Source: a virus
DNA: 29,925 nucleotides
Strand: one strand, 5' to 3'
Virus record (IMG/VR): IMGVR_UViG_3300037010_000335
Location: 1 to 29,925 of that record
Shown one piece after another: positions 19,099 through 27,801 of the stretch. Below the pieces are notes generated by a model. The model was not told the origin of the DNA and did no database searches. It saw only the letters and a program-made list of their open reading frames with translations. Both the position numbers and the translations under genes were made by a program. Numbering within the stretch: position 1 is the stretch's first letter; each line of letters begins with the position of its first letter.

Positions 19099-20441
19099 TA
19101 TTCAAACTCCCAAATTTCTATGTAGCCAGCTCCGCCGATGCCGCCGGCGACGCTGGTGCCGCCGCTGCCGCCGCCGCCGCTGCCGGTGGTGCCGACGGTG
19201 CCTGCGCTGTTGCTGCCGCCGCCGCCGCCGCCAGCAAGCACGCAGTTTCCGCCATTGCCGCCGACGGCACTGCTGTTGCTGCTGCCGGCGCCGCCACGCA
19301 TATTGGCTCCTCCTCCACTCGTCGATCCGCCGGCACCGCCGACACCGCCGCTGCCTGTGCCGCCTGTGCCGCCATTGCCGCCGCCGGCAGATATGCCGGC
19401 AATCGTCGTTGCTCCGCCATTTCCGCCATTGGTGCCGCTGCCTGCGCCGCCGGTTCCGGCAGCACCCACCGTATAAGCGTAAGACGCTGCGGGTGAGGTG
19501 ATAAATATATCGCCATATCCGCCGCTGCCGCCGCCACCGGCGCCGCCGCTGCTGGTGCCGCCGCCGCCGCCGCCGCCTCCGATCGCCCGTACCAATATCC
19601 GGTTGATATTAGCCGGCTTGGTGTATGTCCCACTGCCCGCCGTGGAGTAGCGTGTGATGTTGTACAGTCTCCCAAGGGAGGACACCGCCCCGAATGTTCC
19701 GTTGCCCCGCAAAAACTGAGTCACGTCATTGGGCGGCGTAGGAACCAATCCGCCAGTTGTGGCGGTCATAGTGGAAATGGTCTGGAACGTCCTGTCCCCG
19801 CGCAAGTACGTTGTGTTATCTGCCGTCCCGCTGCCGAGGGCGGAGTTGAGGATGTTCGAGGTTGAGGTTCCTGTGAGGCTGGTGGCAGACGTTGCACTGT
19901 CAGCAGTGGAAGCGTGGTTTACCGATGTCCCGACCAGCTGGAATTGCGTCCCGTCATAAACCACCTCAACGACTGCCCCGGAAGGAATATCACCGACAGC
20001 AAGAGCGGTTGCCCCGTTCTTGGTGATCGCCTTCGCCCCCAGTCCGTTTAGATTGAGCGTGACAGAGGTTGTGGTGTTCGCCCCAGATGAGACAAAGCGG
20101 AAGCACTGACCGGCTGCGTAAGCCCCCATCCCAATCGCCGCTAAAGCGGTGATGGTGTCGGTTCCGGAAACCGAAGTAAGCCATTCAAAGGTGTTGTCCT
20201 GGCATTGTGCTGCTGATGCATATTCGTTGCGGTTTTGAGCATTGGCCACATTGATATGCCTGAAGCCGGTCATGGGCAGGTTATTGGTTATCGGAGTCTG
20301 ACCGTCCTGAGAGATCGATTGGGTTAGAGATGTGGCAATGTCGGTCATCGTGTTATTGGCCCAATTAGGGTCAATGGTGGTGCCGTTGTTTACCGGGTTG
20401 CCGGATGGTAACGAGTAGGAGCCGGAGCCGTTACGGGACAT
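19098..20441 (-). CDS. Tail fibre/adhesin with glycine-rich tip
   Basis: The 447-residue protein likely binds the host surface. The N-terminus (SLPSGNPVNNGTTIDPNWAN, then LPMTGFRHINVANAQNRNEY) is typical of phage tail fibres. The C-terminal third is a Gly-rich domain (GGAGGGGSGG, GGNGGTGGTG) ending GYIEIWEFE. Gly-rich tips can form polyglycine-II sandwiches, as in the S16 adhesin. A terminator lies just before the gene (20461-20480). Confidence 0.85.
   Translation of the reverse strand: MSRNGSGSYSLPSGNPVNNGTTIDPNWANNTMTDIATSLTQSISQDGQTPITNNLPMTGFRHINVANAQNRNEYASAAQCQDNTFEWLTSVSGTDTITALAAIGMGAYAAGQCFRFVSSGANTTTSVTLNLNGLGAKAITKNGATALAVGDIPSGAVVEVVYDGTQFQLVGTSVNHASTADSATSATSLTGTSTSNILNSALGSGTADNTTYLRGDRTFQTISTMTATTGGLVPTPPNDVTQFLRGNGTFGAVSSLGRLYNITRYSTAGSGTYTKPANINRILVRAIGGGGGGGGTSSGGAGGGGSGGYGDIFITSPAASYAYTVGAAGTGGAGSGTNGGNGGATTIAGISAGGGNGGTGGTGSGGVGGAGGSTSGGGANMRGGAGSSNSSAVGGNGGNCVLAGGGGGGSNSAGTVGTTGSGGGGSGGTSVAGGIGGAGYIEIWEFE
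19138..19580. repeat. GCC/GGC-rich low-complexity DNA in the tail fibre gene
   Basis: Runs of CCGCCGCCG and CCGCTGCCG on the plus strand encode the Gly-rich tip on the minus strand. They open long Ala-rich and Pro-rich frames in other phases, which are composition artefacts. Such repeats can change length by slippage. Confidence 0.8.
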
Positions 20442-20460
20442 GTGCTATCCTTCAGACGAT

Positions 20461-20480
20461 AAAAACCCGCACGGTGCGGG
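20461..20480 (-). terminator. Rho-independent terminator before the tail fibre
   Basis: On the minus strand CCCGCA pairs with TGCGGG around CCG and is followed by five T residues. It lies between the 603-aa protein and the tail fibre, so it probably reduces fibre expression or ends the upstream transcript. Confidence 0.8.
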
Positions 20481-20494
20481 ATGGAGTGTGAAAA

Positions 20495-20641
20495 ATGAAC
20501 TTTTCTACGCTGCTCGGAATCGCTGCGATTCCTTTGTTTTCTCTTGCTATTCGCGGCCTAGCGCACTTGATCGGGCTTGTCGCGATTAGATTTTTGCCGT
20601 CATGGCTGAGTCGGGTCCTGACGCAGAAGATTGGACATTAA
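20495..20641 (+). CDS. Small hydrophobic protein on the opposite strand, 48 aa
   Basis: An ATG at 20495 preceded by GGAG at 20482-20485 opens a 48-codon plus-strand frame. The product MNFSTLLGIAAIPLFSLAIR continues with GLAHLIGLVAIRFLP and ends KIGH. It could form two short membrane helices. Its 3' end overlaps the end of the minus-strand 603-aa gene by 42 bases. No promoter is evident. It may be a small membrane protein or chance. Confidence 0.4.
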   Translation: MNFSTLLGIAAIPLFSLAIRGLAHLIGLVAIRFLPSWLSRVLTQKIGH

Positions 20642-22411
20642 GGCGGCTAACGCTGGCGGATAAACCGGGCCTAGTGCAGCGGCAGTATTCGCCAGTGGAG
20701 ACAGAACAGGACTTGCCGCCATTGCGCCTTTTTGGGCGGCCCCAAGTGCCGCCGCTATGTTTTTAGCCGCTGAGACAGACGGGCCGCTTGTATAAACGCG
20801 GCTTGCTATATTGCCGGGGATCGACAAGGCCCAATCCATCGGGTTCAATGACCCCATTCGAGTTGCCGATCCTGAGTCTCCTACCAGCGGCTGGAAAGCC
20901 TGGGCGAATCGTGCTGCGTCATAGAGCGGTGACTGATTATTGCCGAATAGAAACCCTGAGCGGTCTTTATGCTGAAGCAACGAAGCCAAGGCGCGTCCGT
21001 TCACATTACCGCTGGACGGGTTCACCACGTTGTCTCGGCCCGTCAGCAACATCAAGTTGCGATATTGCCCCCGCGCTGTATTGAGCGCATCCGCTAGGTC
21101 TGGACGGCCAGAGTCACGTAGGCCATTAAACAGAACATCATCAACATGGTCTTTCACATCGCCCAATGCCATTCCTAGCTGACGGTCTCCGCTTCCGCTG
21201 GTCATTTGGTTAGAGGATGCCTTTCCGAGTTTGCTTGCGAGGTCTGATAGCTGCTCAGTGGTGGCACTTCCATTGACAGCGTTGTTCATAAACCGCCTGA
21301 CTAGCGGATGGTCGGAGATGGATTTCGTACCGTCGCCGATTAGGCCTTGATAGTCTGACTCGGTTTGCGCAAGTTTTCCAAGGAACGAATCTGGATCAAT
21401 CGGAACCTCCCCCTGCCCTTTGATCCCTTCGTAAACCTGTCCGATGCGATCGGCGGCATTTCCGAGCGTCACGCTGTCGAGCGTCGGGGAATCCTCACCA
21501 ATGCCCAATGCCCAAATTCTATTTAGGGTTGAGTTGTTAGAAGCCTTGATTGCGTTGAATGGGCCGGAAGTCGACGGATGGCTTTCCAAGAACGCTTCGG
21601 CCTGCTGGAGCGGGATACTGCCGCTTATTTGCCCAGGGGTCGCACGGAAGCCAAGATTTAGCCCGGAAGACATTGCGGCCTGTTGCGCTGGGTTGAGTCC
21701 AGCAGCTGAACCGGGAGGAACTACTCCTGGGCCGAATCCGCCACCACTGGCCGATGCGTTAATCCCTTCAGATGCGACAGTTGAGCCTGCACCACCAGCA
21801 GAACCAGCACCACCAGCAGAACCAGCAGAACCAGCAGAACCAGCAGAACCAGCATTCCCGCCAAGTGCTCCTGCCATGTTCTGAGACTTAAAAGCATTGG
21901 CTAGACGTTGCGCATATCCGGAAGCATATTTACCCGCTGCCCCTCCTAACGCGCCAAGCGCAGCATTAGTCACTGCACTCTCACCTCCGCTAGTTGGCTG
22001 AGCGGCACCAAGCGCACCTCCTAAAGCCATTGATCCGACATAGGTGTTCACGCCGGGGATTAGCATGGCTGGTGCCGCTGCTCCAGTATTCCCCGCCAGG
22101 TTACCCCACCATCCAGATCGTGTATTCAGAAGAGGGGCCATTGAGGTTTTCCAATCTTCCACCTCTTGCGGTGTGGCTTGCCCGAACCTCTGTTTAGCCC
22201 CAAGCATCAGCCCTTCTACCGCACCACCGGCAGATGCAATGAAGCGATCCATAGGTGACATGCTGGAAACCTGATTTTGATACAGATTAGCCATAGACGG
22301 CACAGCAGCAGACGGCACAGCATCTGCCCTCATGTGATCAGCAAGGCTCATCGTGTGAGCAGCAGGAGTACCCGCAGCATCGGCCCTCATCAAGTCGGCT
22401 AGGCTAGGCAT
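20600..22411 (-). CDS. Putative DNA-ejection / internal virion protein, 603 aa
   Basis: The protein is Ala/Gly/Ser-rich. It starts with two copies of an SLADxMRADA motif (residues 3-12 and 22-31), has hydrophobic Gly-rich stretches (ALGGALGAAQ, ALGALGGAAGKYASG), and a GSA repeat (about 186-208). Such proteins are ejected with DNA in podophages. It follows the 649-aa protein with no gap. Assignment rests on composition and gene order. Confidence 0.6.
   Translation of the reverse strand: MPSLADLMRADAAGTPAAHTMSLADHMRADAVPSAAVPSMANLYQNQVSSMSPMDRFIASAGGAVEGLMLGAKQRFGQATPQEVEDWKTSMAPLLNTRSGWWGNLAGNTGAAAPAMLIPGVNTYVGSMALGGALGAAQPTSGGESAVTNAALGALGGAAGKYASGYAQRLANAFKSQNMAGALGGNAGSAGSAGSAGSAGGAGSAGGAGSTVASEGINASASGGGFGPGVVPPGSAAGLNPAQQAAMSSGLNLGFRATPGQISGSIPLQQAEAFLESHPSTSGPFNAIKASNNSTLNRIWALGIGEDSPTLDSVTLGNAADRIGQVYEGIKGQGEVPIDPDSFLGKLAQTESDYQGLIGDGTKSISDHPLVRRFMNNAVNGSATTEQLSDLASKLGKASSNQMTSGSGDRQLGMALGDVKDHVDDVLFNGLRDSGRPDLADALNTARGQYRNLMLLTGRDNVVNPSSGNVNGRALASLLQHKDRSGFLFGNNQSPLYDAARFAQAFQPLVGDSGSATRMGSLNPMDWALSIPGNIASRVYTSGPSVSAAKNIAAALGAAQKGAMAASPVLSPLANTAAALGPVYPPALAALMSNLLRQDPTQP
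21791..21854. repeat. 9-bp coding tandem repeat (ACCAGCAGA-type)
   Basis: Units ACCAGCAGA and ACCAGCACC repeat without interruption and encode a Gly-Ser-Ala/Gly-Gly-Ala linker in the 603-aa protein. Near identity of the units suggests recent expansion by slippage. Confidence 0.85.
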
Positions 22412-24361
22412 TTAGAATGCTCCCAATTTAGACAGCGCATCGGCCTTGTTGATGAAGTTCGGGTCTTGCTTTAACACTCCTTGCAGGAAGGTACGAGCAG
22501 CCGCTGGATTGGACTCGCGCAGAGTCTTGTATTGCCAGATGCGCGGGTCTGCATTCTGGTCGAAAGCCATTTCCTTCTGCTGGTATCCAACTGCGTCTCT
22601 GTTGTTGCCATAAGGAGACAGGAGCGCGGCCTTGGCCTTAACCATCTCATTTGCCCCTACAAGGTTTCCAACTGCTTCATGGATGGCATCTGCTGTCATG
22701 TGCGAACCTGGGAACGCAGCTTGCAGGAGGGTTCTGGCCGAGTCCGTACCCATGCCACCCGAACCCAAGCGAGCAACGATTTGGCTGCTGTATTTGTTCA
22801 GCAGGTCATTCGCTGTCTGCGCGTCATTTGCCTGCGTTGTTCCTGGAATGAGCGAGATAAGACCGTTGGCAAAAGCCAGTTTACTTGATGCCGGTCCGAC
22901 GATGGCTTTTTGTGCCAGTCCGTTGATGTTTTGCAGATATGACGTGGTGGTCTGCGCTTGGCGATTGGCTTCCTGAAGGCTAGCCCATGCTTCCTGGCTC
23001 TTATTCGCTTGAGTGGTAGCAGCTTCAGAATCACCAAGGCGCGGGCCTGCCGCCATCGGTTTAGGTTGAGCATTACCGAAGATGCGCGAACCCTGCTCGT
23101 GAAGCATGATCCCAGTTCCAACTGCCTGACGGATGGCTGGATTGTTTAGGTCGATTGGCTGGTTAGGATCAAGACCCAAACGATGCGCAACGTCCTTGAT
23201 GTAGGATTGGGTGTCGTTCTCGATCGGAGGTGCCCAGCGGTTAATCACGCCTGAAAGCGTGTTGATTCCCTTCGCACTGTATGCTTTCAGGTTGTTATCG
23301 ATTGCTAAAAGACCTGCCTGCGGAGTTGCAAACGACTGAAACCCGGTAGACGCGCCTTGCGGACGGAGGTTGCTAAAGTTGTTTCCCGGAACTCCACCGC
23401 CTGCTGCTTGAGCCGCGATCGTTTTCGGAATGAGTTCCATTTGCTGCGTCTGCGGATTATAGGTCTGCACCATATCAACCATGCCGGAACCTGCCGATGT
23501 CCCTGCCGCGTTGCGTTGAAGTGCCTGCGGATATGTGACCGGCTGACCTTCAAGCGTCTGCAACCCGCTAGGGGCAGTTGCGCCTTGGTTGTAGGTTGGC
23601 ATAGTGCCACCTGGAATTTCAGGTACGAATCCCACCGGCTGCATCGTAGTCGGGTTGATGTACATTCCGTTCTTCTCGATCAATCCATCCTTGGCGGCTT
23701 TCTCCACGGTGTATTGAGCAATCGAACGCGGGTCTATTCCCTGCGCCTGCCAGTTATTCATTTCCTGCGTCGGTGCCGGTGCCGTCCGAGCCCAAAACGC
23801 CTTAGCCGATTCAGGGCTGAGACCTTCGAGTATCATGGACTGGATGACGTTTTGCTGGTTGAATGGGTTAGCTTGAGCCTGTGAGCTGATAGGTGCCGAA
23901 GTCTGGCCCAAGTAGGGATTTCCCTGGGGTGTACCTGCCGAATTGGGAGCCAAGGAGGCCCCCTGCGAGAAAGGGCTAGACGCACCGCCTGGCGTCGGCT
24001 GTGCTGTAGGCTGGGTCGTGGGTTGCGATTGGCCATACATCGAAATAGAGCCGTCGCCACCGTACCCTGGAAGCCGAGACAGCATCGCGTTCATATTTCC
24101 GATATTCTGCTTCATCAGGTAGGCATTCCCGCCCGACTCCATCTTTCTCCCACCAAGCACCTGCGCTAGGCTGGACAGGTATTGTGTGACCGAAGGGGCA
24201 ACATAATGACCGCTGACCATCTGTCCTTGGTTCGGTTGCATACCTTGTTGCATCAGAGCCTGACCCAGTTGAATTGCCTGTTGTTGGCGTGCGTATTCAT
24301 CAGGATCAAAGCCCGGATTTTGGGCCATCCCAATAGTCTGTAGTAGGTTGTTATCTGCCAT
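22412..24361 (-). CDS. Internal virion protein with peptidoglycan-hydrolase-like domain
   Basis: The 649-residue protein has a Gln/Pro-rich N-terminus. A central domain (about 320-430) contains GNNFSNLRPQGASTGFQSFA, AGLLAIDNNLKAYSAKGINT and RWAPPIENDTQSYIKDVAHR. That motif series is known from phage structural lysins of the P5 / lysozyme-like type. It probably cuts cell-wall glycan during DNA entry. The rest is helical. It lies between two other ejection-type proteins. Confidence 0.7.
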   Translation of the reverse strand: MADNNLLQTIGMAQNPGFDPDEYARQQQAIQLGQALMQQGMQPNQGQMVSGHYVAPSVTQYLSSLAQVLGGRKMESGGNAYLMKQNIGNMNAMLSRLPGYGGDGSISMYGQSQPTTQPTAQPTPGGASSPFSQGASLAPNSAGTPQGNPYLGQTSAPISSQAQANPFNQQNVIQSMILEGLSPESAKAFWARTAPAPTQEMNNWQAQGIDPRSIAQYTVEKAAKDGLIEKNGMYINPTTMQPVGFVPEIPGGTMPTYNQGATAPSGLQTLEGQPVTYPQALQRNAAGTSAGSGMVDMVQTYNPQTQQMELIPKTIAAQAAGGGVPGNNFSNLRPQGASTGFQSFATPQAGLLAIDNNLKAYSAKGINTLSGVINRWAPPIENDTQSYIKDVAHRLGLDPNQPIDLNNPAIRQAVGTGIMLHEQGSRIFGNAQPKPMAAGPRLGDSEAATTQANKSQEAWASLQEANRQAQTTTSYLQNINGLAQKAIVGPASSKLAFANGLISLIPGTTQANDAQTANDLLNKYSSQIVARLGSGGMGTDSARTLLQAAFPGSHMTADAIHEAVGNLVGANEMVKAKAALLSPYGNNRDAVGYQQKEMAFDQNADPRIWQYKTLRESNPAAARTFLQGVLKQDPNFINKADALSKLGAF

Positions 24362-24370
24362 TTCTATTCC

Positions 24371-25189
24371 TTATGCTAAAAGCATCGCCGCTGCTAATGT
24401 TGCAAGCCCTGAAGTAGTATTTGCAGATTGTGCGTTCTGCGCGTTGACGTTTCCGAGTTGGGCGTTGTATCTGGAATTTGTCGCACCTAACAAATCAGCC
24501 CCGGATGTAGTGGCTTGTTGCGCCGGGTTGATATAGTTAGGATTCTGAACTTGGGATCCGGTGCGCAATGCGTTAATCATGTTGATGGGCTGCATCTGGT
24601 TATAGGCCTGCTGGTTGAATGCCTGATTATTGGCGTTCAATCCCATATTCATTCCAGCCGTCGTGGCTTGGGCGTATAGGTTGTTGTTATTCTGGTTCTG
24701 CTGCTGCCAGGCGTTTTTCCACGCCTCAGAACCTTGGGTTACTCCCTGGTTGGCCAGTTGTGCGGTAAGGAAGTTATTCGATCGGTCCACCTGAGGTTGC
24801 AGTTGGGCCATCATCGCGTCTTGATACGACTGCCCAGGGTTGATTCCCGTCGAAGGGAGTAAAGACATATCGACACCGGGTTTGCTAAGGACCTGATTTG
24901 CATACCCAAGCCCGTTATTCGCCGTCCCCAATAACCCGATGGACAGGTTATTGTTCCGATCCAGCATTGTCTGTTGTGCCGGAGTAAGCGTTTGCGTCGC
25001 CGTCCACTGGGCATTGACGTTCGATGGATCATTCGGCATGTTGGTCGAATAGTTCAGGCTCCCGTAGGGCGTGACCTGATTTACCCGGTTCGCCTGGGCC
25101 GCATATTGAGCCGCCTGGAGATTACCGGCCGCCGTTGCATTGGCTGCGCCTACGTAATCCGGTGGCGGAGGTGCAGATGATTTACCCAT
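24371..25189 (-). CDS. Virion ejection-type protein, Asn/Gln/Ala-rich, 272 aa
   Basis: It begins MGKSSAPPPPDYVGAANATA and is very rich in Asn, Gln and Ala, ending in a hydrophobic tail GLATLAAAMLLA. Such proteins precede large ejection proteins in podophage late operons. No catalytic motif is visible. It follows the GNAT gene with one base between. The function is inferred from order. Confidence 0.65.
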   Translation of the reverse strand: MGKSSAPPPPDYVGAANATAAGNLQAAQYAAQANRVNQVTPYGSLNYSTNMPNDPSNVNAQWTATQTLTPAQQTMLDRNNNLSIGLLGTANNGLGYANQVLSKPGVDMSLLPSTGINPGQSYQDAMMAQLQPQVDRSNNFLTAQLANQGVTQGSEAWKNAWQQQNQNNNNLYAQATTAGMNMGLNANNQAFNQQAYNQMQPINMINALRTGSQVQNPNYINPAQQATTSGADLLGATNSRYNAQLGNVNAQNAQSANTTSGLATLAAAMLLA

Positions 25190-25190
25190 A

Positions 25191-25589
25191 TTATGTCCAG
25201 TTCAAAATACGGCACTTATCGCGCCATAAAACCATGATTAGTATGTCGCCGCCGTCATCCGACGCGTTCTTCATCACGCCTTCTATTTCATACCCGATGT
25301 GCTTGTTGAGCCGGATAGCCTTAGTGTTGCTGGCATTAACCATACCGGTGACTCGCTTGAGGTTGCATTTGTTGAAACAGTAGTCCGCAGCGGCGATCCA
25401 GAACCCCTTAGGAGCAGGTTCGTCTTGCCGTTGATGTGCGATCATGTTCACGCCGTTGTATGACTCAAAAGCAAATCCAGCGATTAGTTTTTTGTCCTTT
25501 ACGTAGCCGATTCCTACAGTATTCGGTCCGATAGCCGACCCAACCGCCTCGTAAACCCAGGCGGCGACTTCCGGGCCTTGGACAATCAT
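25191..25589 (-). CDS. GNAT-family acetyltransferase in the virion operon
   Basis: The 132 residues show GNAT features: a beta strand VGIGYVKDKKLIAGFAFESY, then NKCNLKRVTGMVNASNTKAI (the acetyl-CoA-binding turn and helix region) and RLNKHIGYEIEGVMKN near the C-terminus, the NIGY-type motif. It lies between the hub and ejection protein genes, where several podophages have such a gene. The acceptor is unknown. It may modify a virion or host protein. Confidence 0.7.
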   Translation of the reverse strand: MIVQGPEVAAWVYEAVGSAIGPNTVGIGYVKDKKLIAGFAFESYNGVNMIAHQRQDEPAPKGFWIAAADYCFNKCNLKRVTGMVNASNTKAIRLNKHIGYEIEGVMKNASDDGGDILIMVLWRDKCRILNWT

Positions 25590-27110
25590 CTAGAGTATAT
25601 CCCCTGGTTCCATGACAATATCCGTTGAAATCCAAATAACGGACGTTCCCTTGGCAGCACACATGAAACGAGGAGCAGCGGAATATCCGATGCCGTTGAT
25701 ACCGTTCCACGACTTATAAATGGAGTTAGAGCCGCCGCCCCATTTCGCAGTACCCCATATCGACATACCCCATACCCCCCCGGATGGCGTTGAGTAGGTT
25801 AGAGAGGTACTCGGTGCCGTAGTGTCAAAATCTACATTGACATTGGCATAAATGGCCGGCTGACCATTCGATGACAAAATAGGGCGCATCATGGTGAATC
25901 GTTTTAACTTTCCGCGAAGATCGAAATAGTTAAATGCCTGCAAGGCATCGCCGTTAATCTGTACCCCGGCGTCATCGTTGCCATACCATGCCTGACCAAC
26001 ATAGCCATTGCCGCCGAAGTAAATCTGATCCTGCGACATTTCCCAGGTATTCGCGGCCCATCCGGTGAATCTGCACCATGCTCCGGTAACTGTGTTCTGC
26101 ACGTACTGTTCTTGTGAACCCGTGGCGACAGGAACATTCAGAATTAGGGCGTTTTGCAGTGGATAGGTGGTCGCCTGCCAGCCGAAGTTAGAACCATAAA
26201 GCGAGGTGGCCGAACTAATCGCCCACTGAATATTGTCGGTGAGCGTTCCCTTATTTCCCAAATCAGAGAAGAACCTACCCTGGCTCATCGGGGTCAGCCC
26301 TTCCTGAGAAATCAGAAGCAAGTCCGATCCGAATTTGGTAAAGCACTTGCGCCCAATCGGTGAGCCGACATACCAGATGCCGAGCAGACTCCATGCGGTC
26401 GAGTTTGAAGGATCGGTTCCGGAGTAAATCAGCATTTCACCCTCGGATGTGATGAAGGCGACGTAATCGGACATGCCGAAACCGCCCTGTACCGTCCATT
26501 CGGCCATGCTGACCAGATACCCACCCCTGCGACACAGCGATCCGAAATCAAGCGAATTCGCCGCGCCGCCGACCGAGATAACCGGCAGATACCAAGCCCT
26601 CAAGCTTTTGGTTTCGATGAACCATACCCGCTGCTTAGCCACATATGGGTGAGTTAGCAGGGTTGTTGTGATGCCGGTTATCGCAGGAGTCGAGGCCCCA
26701 TCAATAGCCTTCCAGGTGGTGCCGTTGTACAGAAGCGGCTTGTCTATGCCGTTCGCCAGATAGAGGAAGTTCCCCCCCGGAGTGGCGACGTTGGTGTGAT
26801 ACCACTTATCTGAGGTTGCAGTAGTCCAAACCGGAGCGCCCACCGCCCCGCCTGCGGTCACATCGTAGATATACGCTCCAGATGCAGCGAATAACTTTGT
26901 ATTATCCCCGGCGTTGTAGGACATGACCGCGTTGACTTGCCCACCCAGACCTGTAGCAAACTGCCTGTATCCATTGCGCAATATTACATCGGACGGACGC
27001 GGGAACCAGTTATTCAGATAGACCGCATTATTGGGCGGCATCTCTCCCAAAGAGTTCTTCGCGTCCCATCCCCCAACCGGGGCTGATAGTGAAAACGGGT
27101 TACTGGCCAT
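25590..27110 (-). CDS. Tail hub / DNA-stabilisation protein (gp10-like)
   Basis: The 506-residue all-beta protein begins MASNPFSLSAPVGGWDAKNS and has repeated Trp/Gly strands (VYLNNWFPRPSDV, LLGIWYVGSPIGRKCF, WGMSIWGTAKWGGGSN), suggesting a propeller. It is near P22 gp10 in length (about 470) and position, after the adaptor. It would close the portal channel after packaging. It overlaps the adaptor gene by 11 bases. Confidence 0.65.
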   Translation of the reverse strand: MASNPFSLSAPVGGWDAKNSLGEMPPNNAVYLNNWFPRPSDVILRNGYRQFATGLGGQVNAVMSYNAGDNTKLFAASGAYIYDVTAGGAVGAPVWTTATSDKWYHTNVATPGGNFLYLANGIDKPLLYNGTTWKAIDGASTPAITGITTTLLTHPYVAKQRVWFIETKSLRAWYLPVISVGGAANSLDFGSLCRRGGYLVSMAEWTVQGGFGMSDYVAFITSEGEMLIYSGTDPSNSTAWSLLGIWYVGSPIGRKCFTKFGSDLLLISQEGLTPMSQGRFFSDLGNKGTLTDNIQWAISSATSLYGSNFGWQATTYPLQNALILNVPVATGSQEQYVQNTVTGAWCRFTGWAANTWEMSQDQIYFGGNGYVGQAWYGNDDAGVQINGDALQAFNYFDLRGKLKRFTMMRPILSSNGQPAIYANVNVDFDTTAPSTSLTYSTPSGGVWGMSIWGTAKWGGGSNSIYKSWNGINGIGYSAAPRFMCAAKGTSVIWISTDIVMEPGDIL

Positions 27111-27801
27111 ATCCAGAGTCCGGGATGTTCTCCCAGCCGATTAGGACGCTGGACAACTTGGGAGCGAAACTCAGGGTAGAAGAGCCTGCGTCGTTCGATT
27201 TTGCTACAGACAAATAGCGCATGAATTCGACCTGATACTCTTGGGTATTGAAGCCCTTGACCGAGAAATACCTCAGCTTCAGACCAGTTATCATCAGGCG
27301 ATCCGGAAAAATGCAGACATCTGTGTCCAGCGTGAACGAACTCTTAACCGTTGTGTCCGCTCCCGTCACCCATGCGTTTGAGATGTACTCGTAACCGACT
27401 GTTTCTCCGGTGTTGGTCGTTGGCCAGACATTCAGCGCATTGCCCATCAATCGATAACGTAGCCGTGGACCGACCGAGATATATGCGGAGGTCAGGAACT
27501 CCCATTGTTGAGGCGACTCAGGACCGAGCATTTCCCACCGTTTCGACTTGTCATAGTGGGTCCTGTCAATTTGCCGATCATAGTCACTCGGTAGCGGATA
27601 AGATGCCGCTCCGGTCGTGTTGAAGGTATAGGCCTTCTGTAGAGCTTGCCAGTCGAATTCCCTGCTTAGATCGCCGCCAATTCCATTTAACAGGGCTAGC
27701 ATCTGCACTGTATCGGAGGCGGTATTGCCAGCCACATAGTTAGGCGCGGTGAGACCCATTTCTCCGCAAGCCTGCTGTACGATCTGAAGCAGTGTTTTCA
27801 T
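27100..27801 (-). CDS. Head-tail adaptor (P22 gp4 / T7 gp11-like)
   Basis: The 233 residues start MKTLLQIVQQACGEMGLTAP and contain LSREFDWQALQKAYTFNTTG, SYPLPSDYDRQIDRTHYD and NALNVWPTTNTGETVGYEYI. These are hallmarks of the podophage tail tubular A / adaptor family that attaches beneath the portal. The ATG follows the stop of the 193-aa gene immediately. Confidence 0.8.
   Translation of the reverse strand: MKTLLQIVQQACGEMGLTAPNYVAGNTASDTVQMLALLNGIGGDLSREFDWQALQKAYTFNTTGAASYPLPSDYDRQIDRTHYDKSKRWEMLGPESPQQWEFLTSAYISVGPRLRYRLMGNALNVWPTTNTGETVGYEYISNAWVTGADTTVKSSFTLDTDVCIFPDRLMITGLKLRYFSVKGFNTQEYQVEFMRYLSVAKSNDAGSSTLSFAPKLSSVLIGWENIPDSGYGQ

Noticed and set aside
19118-19675. Ala-rich (minus) and Pro-rich (plus, 19138-19476) open frames
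   Set aside because: They arise from GCC/GGC repeats in other phases of the tail fibre gene.
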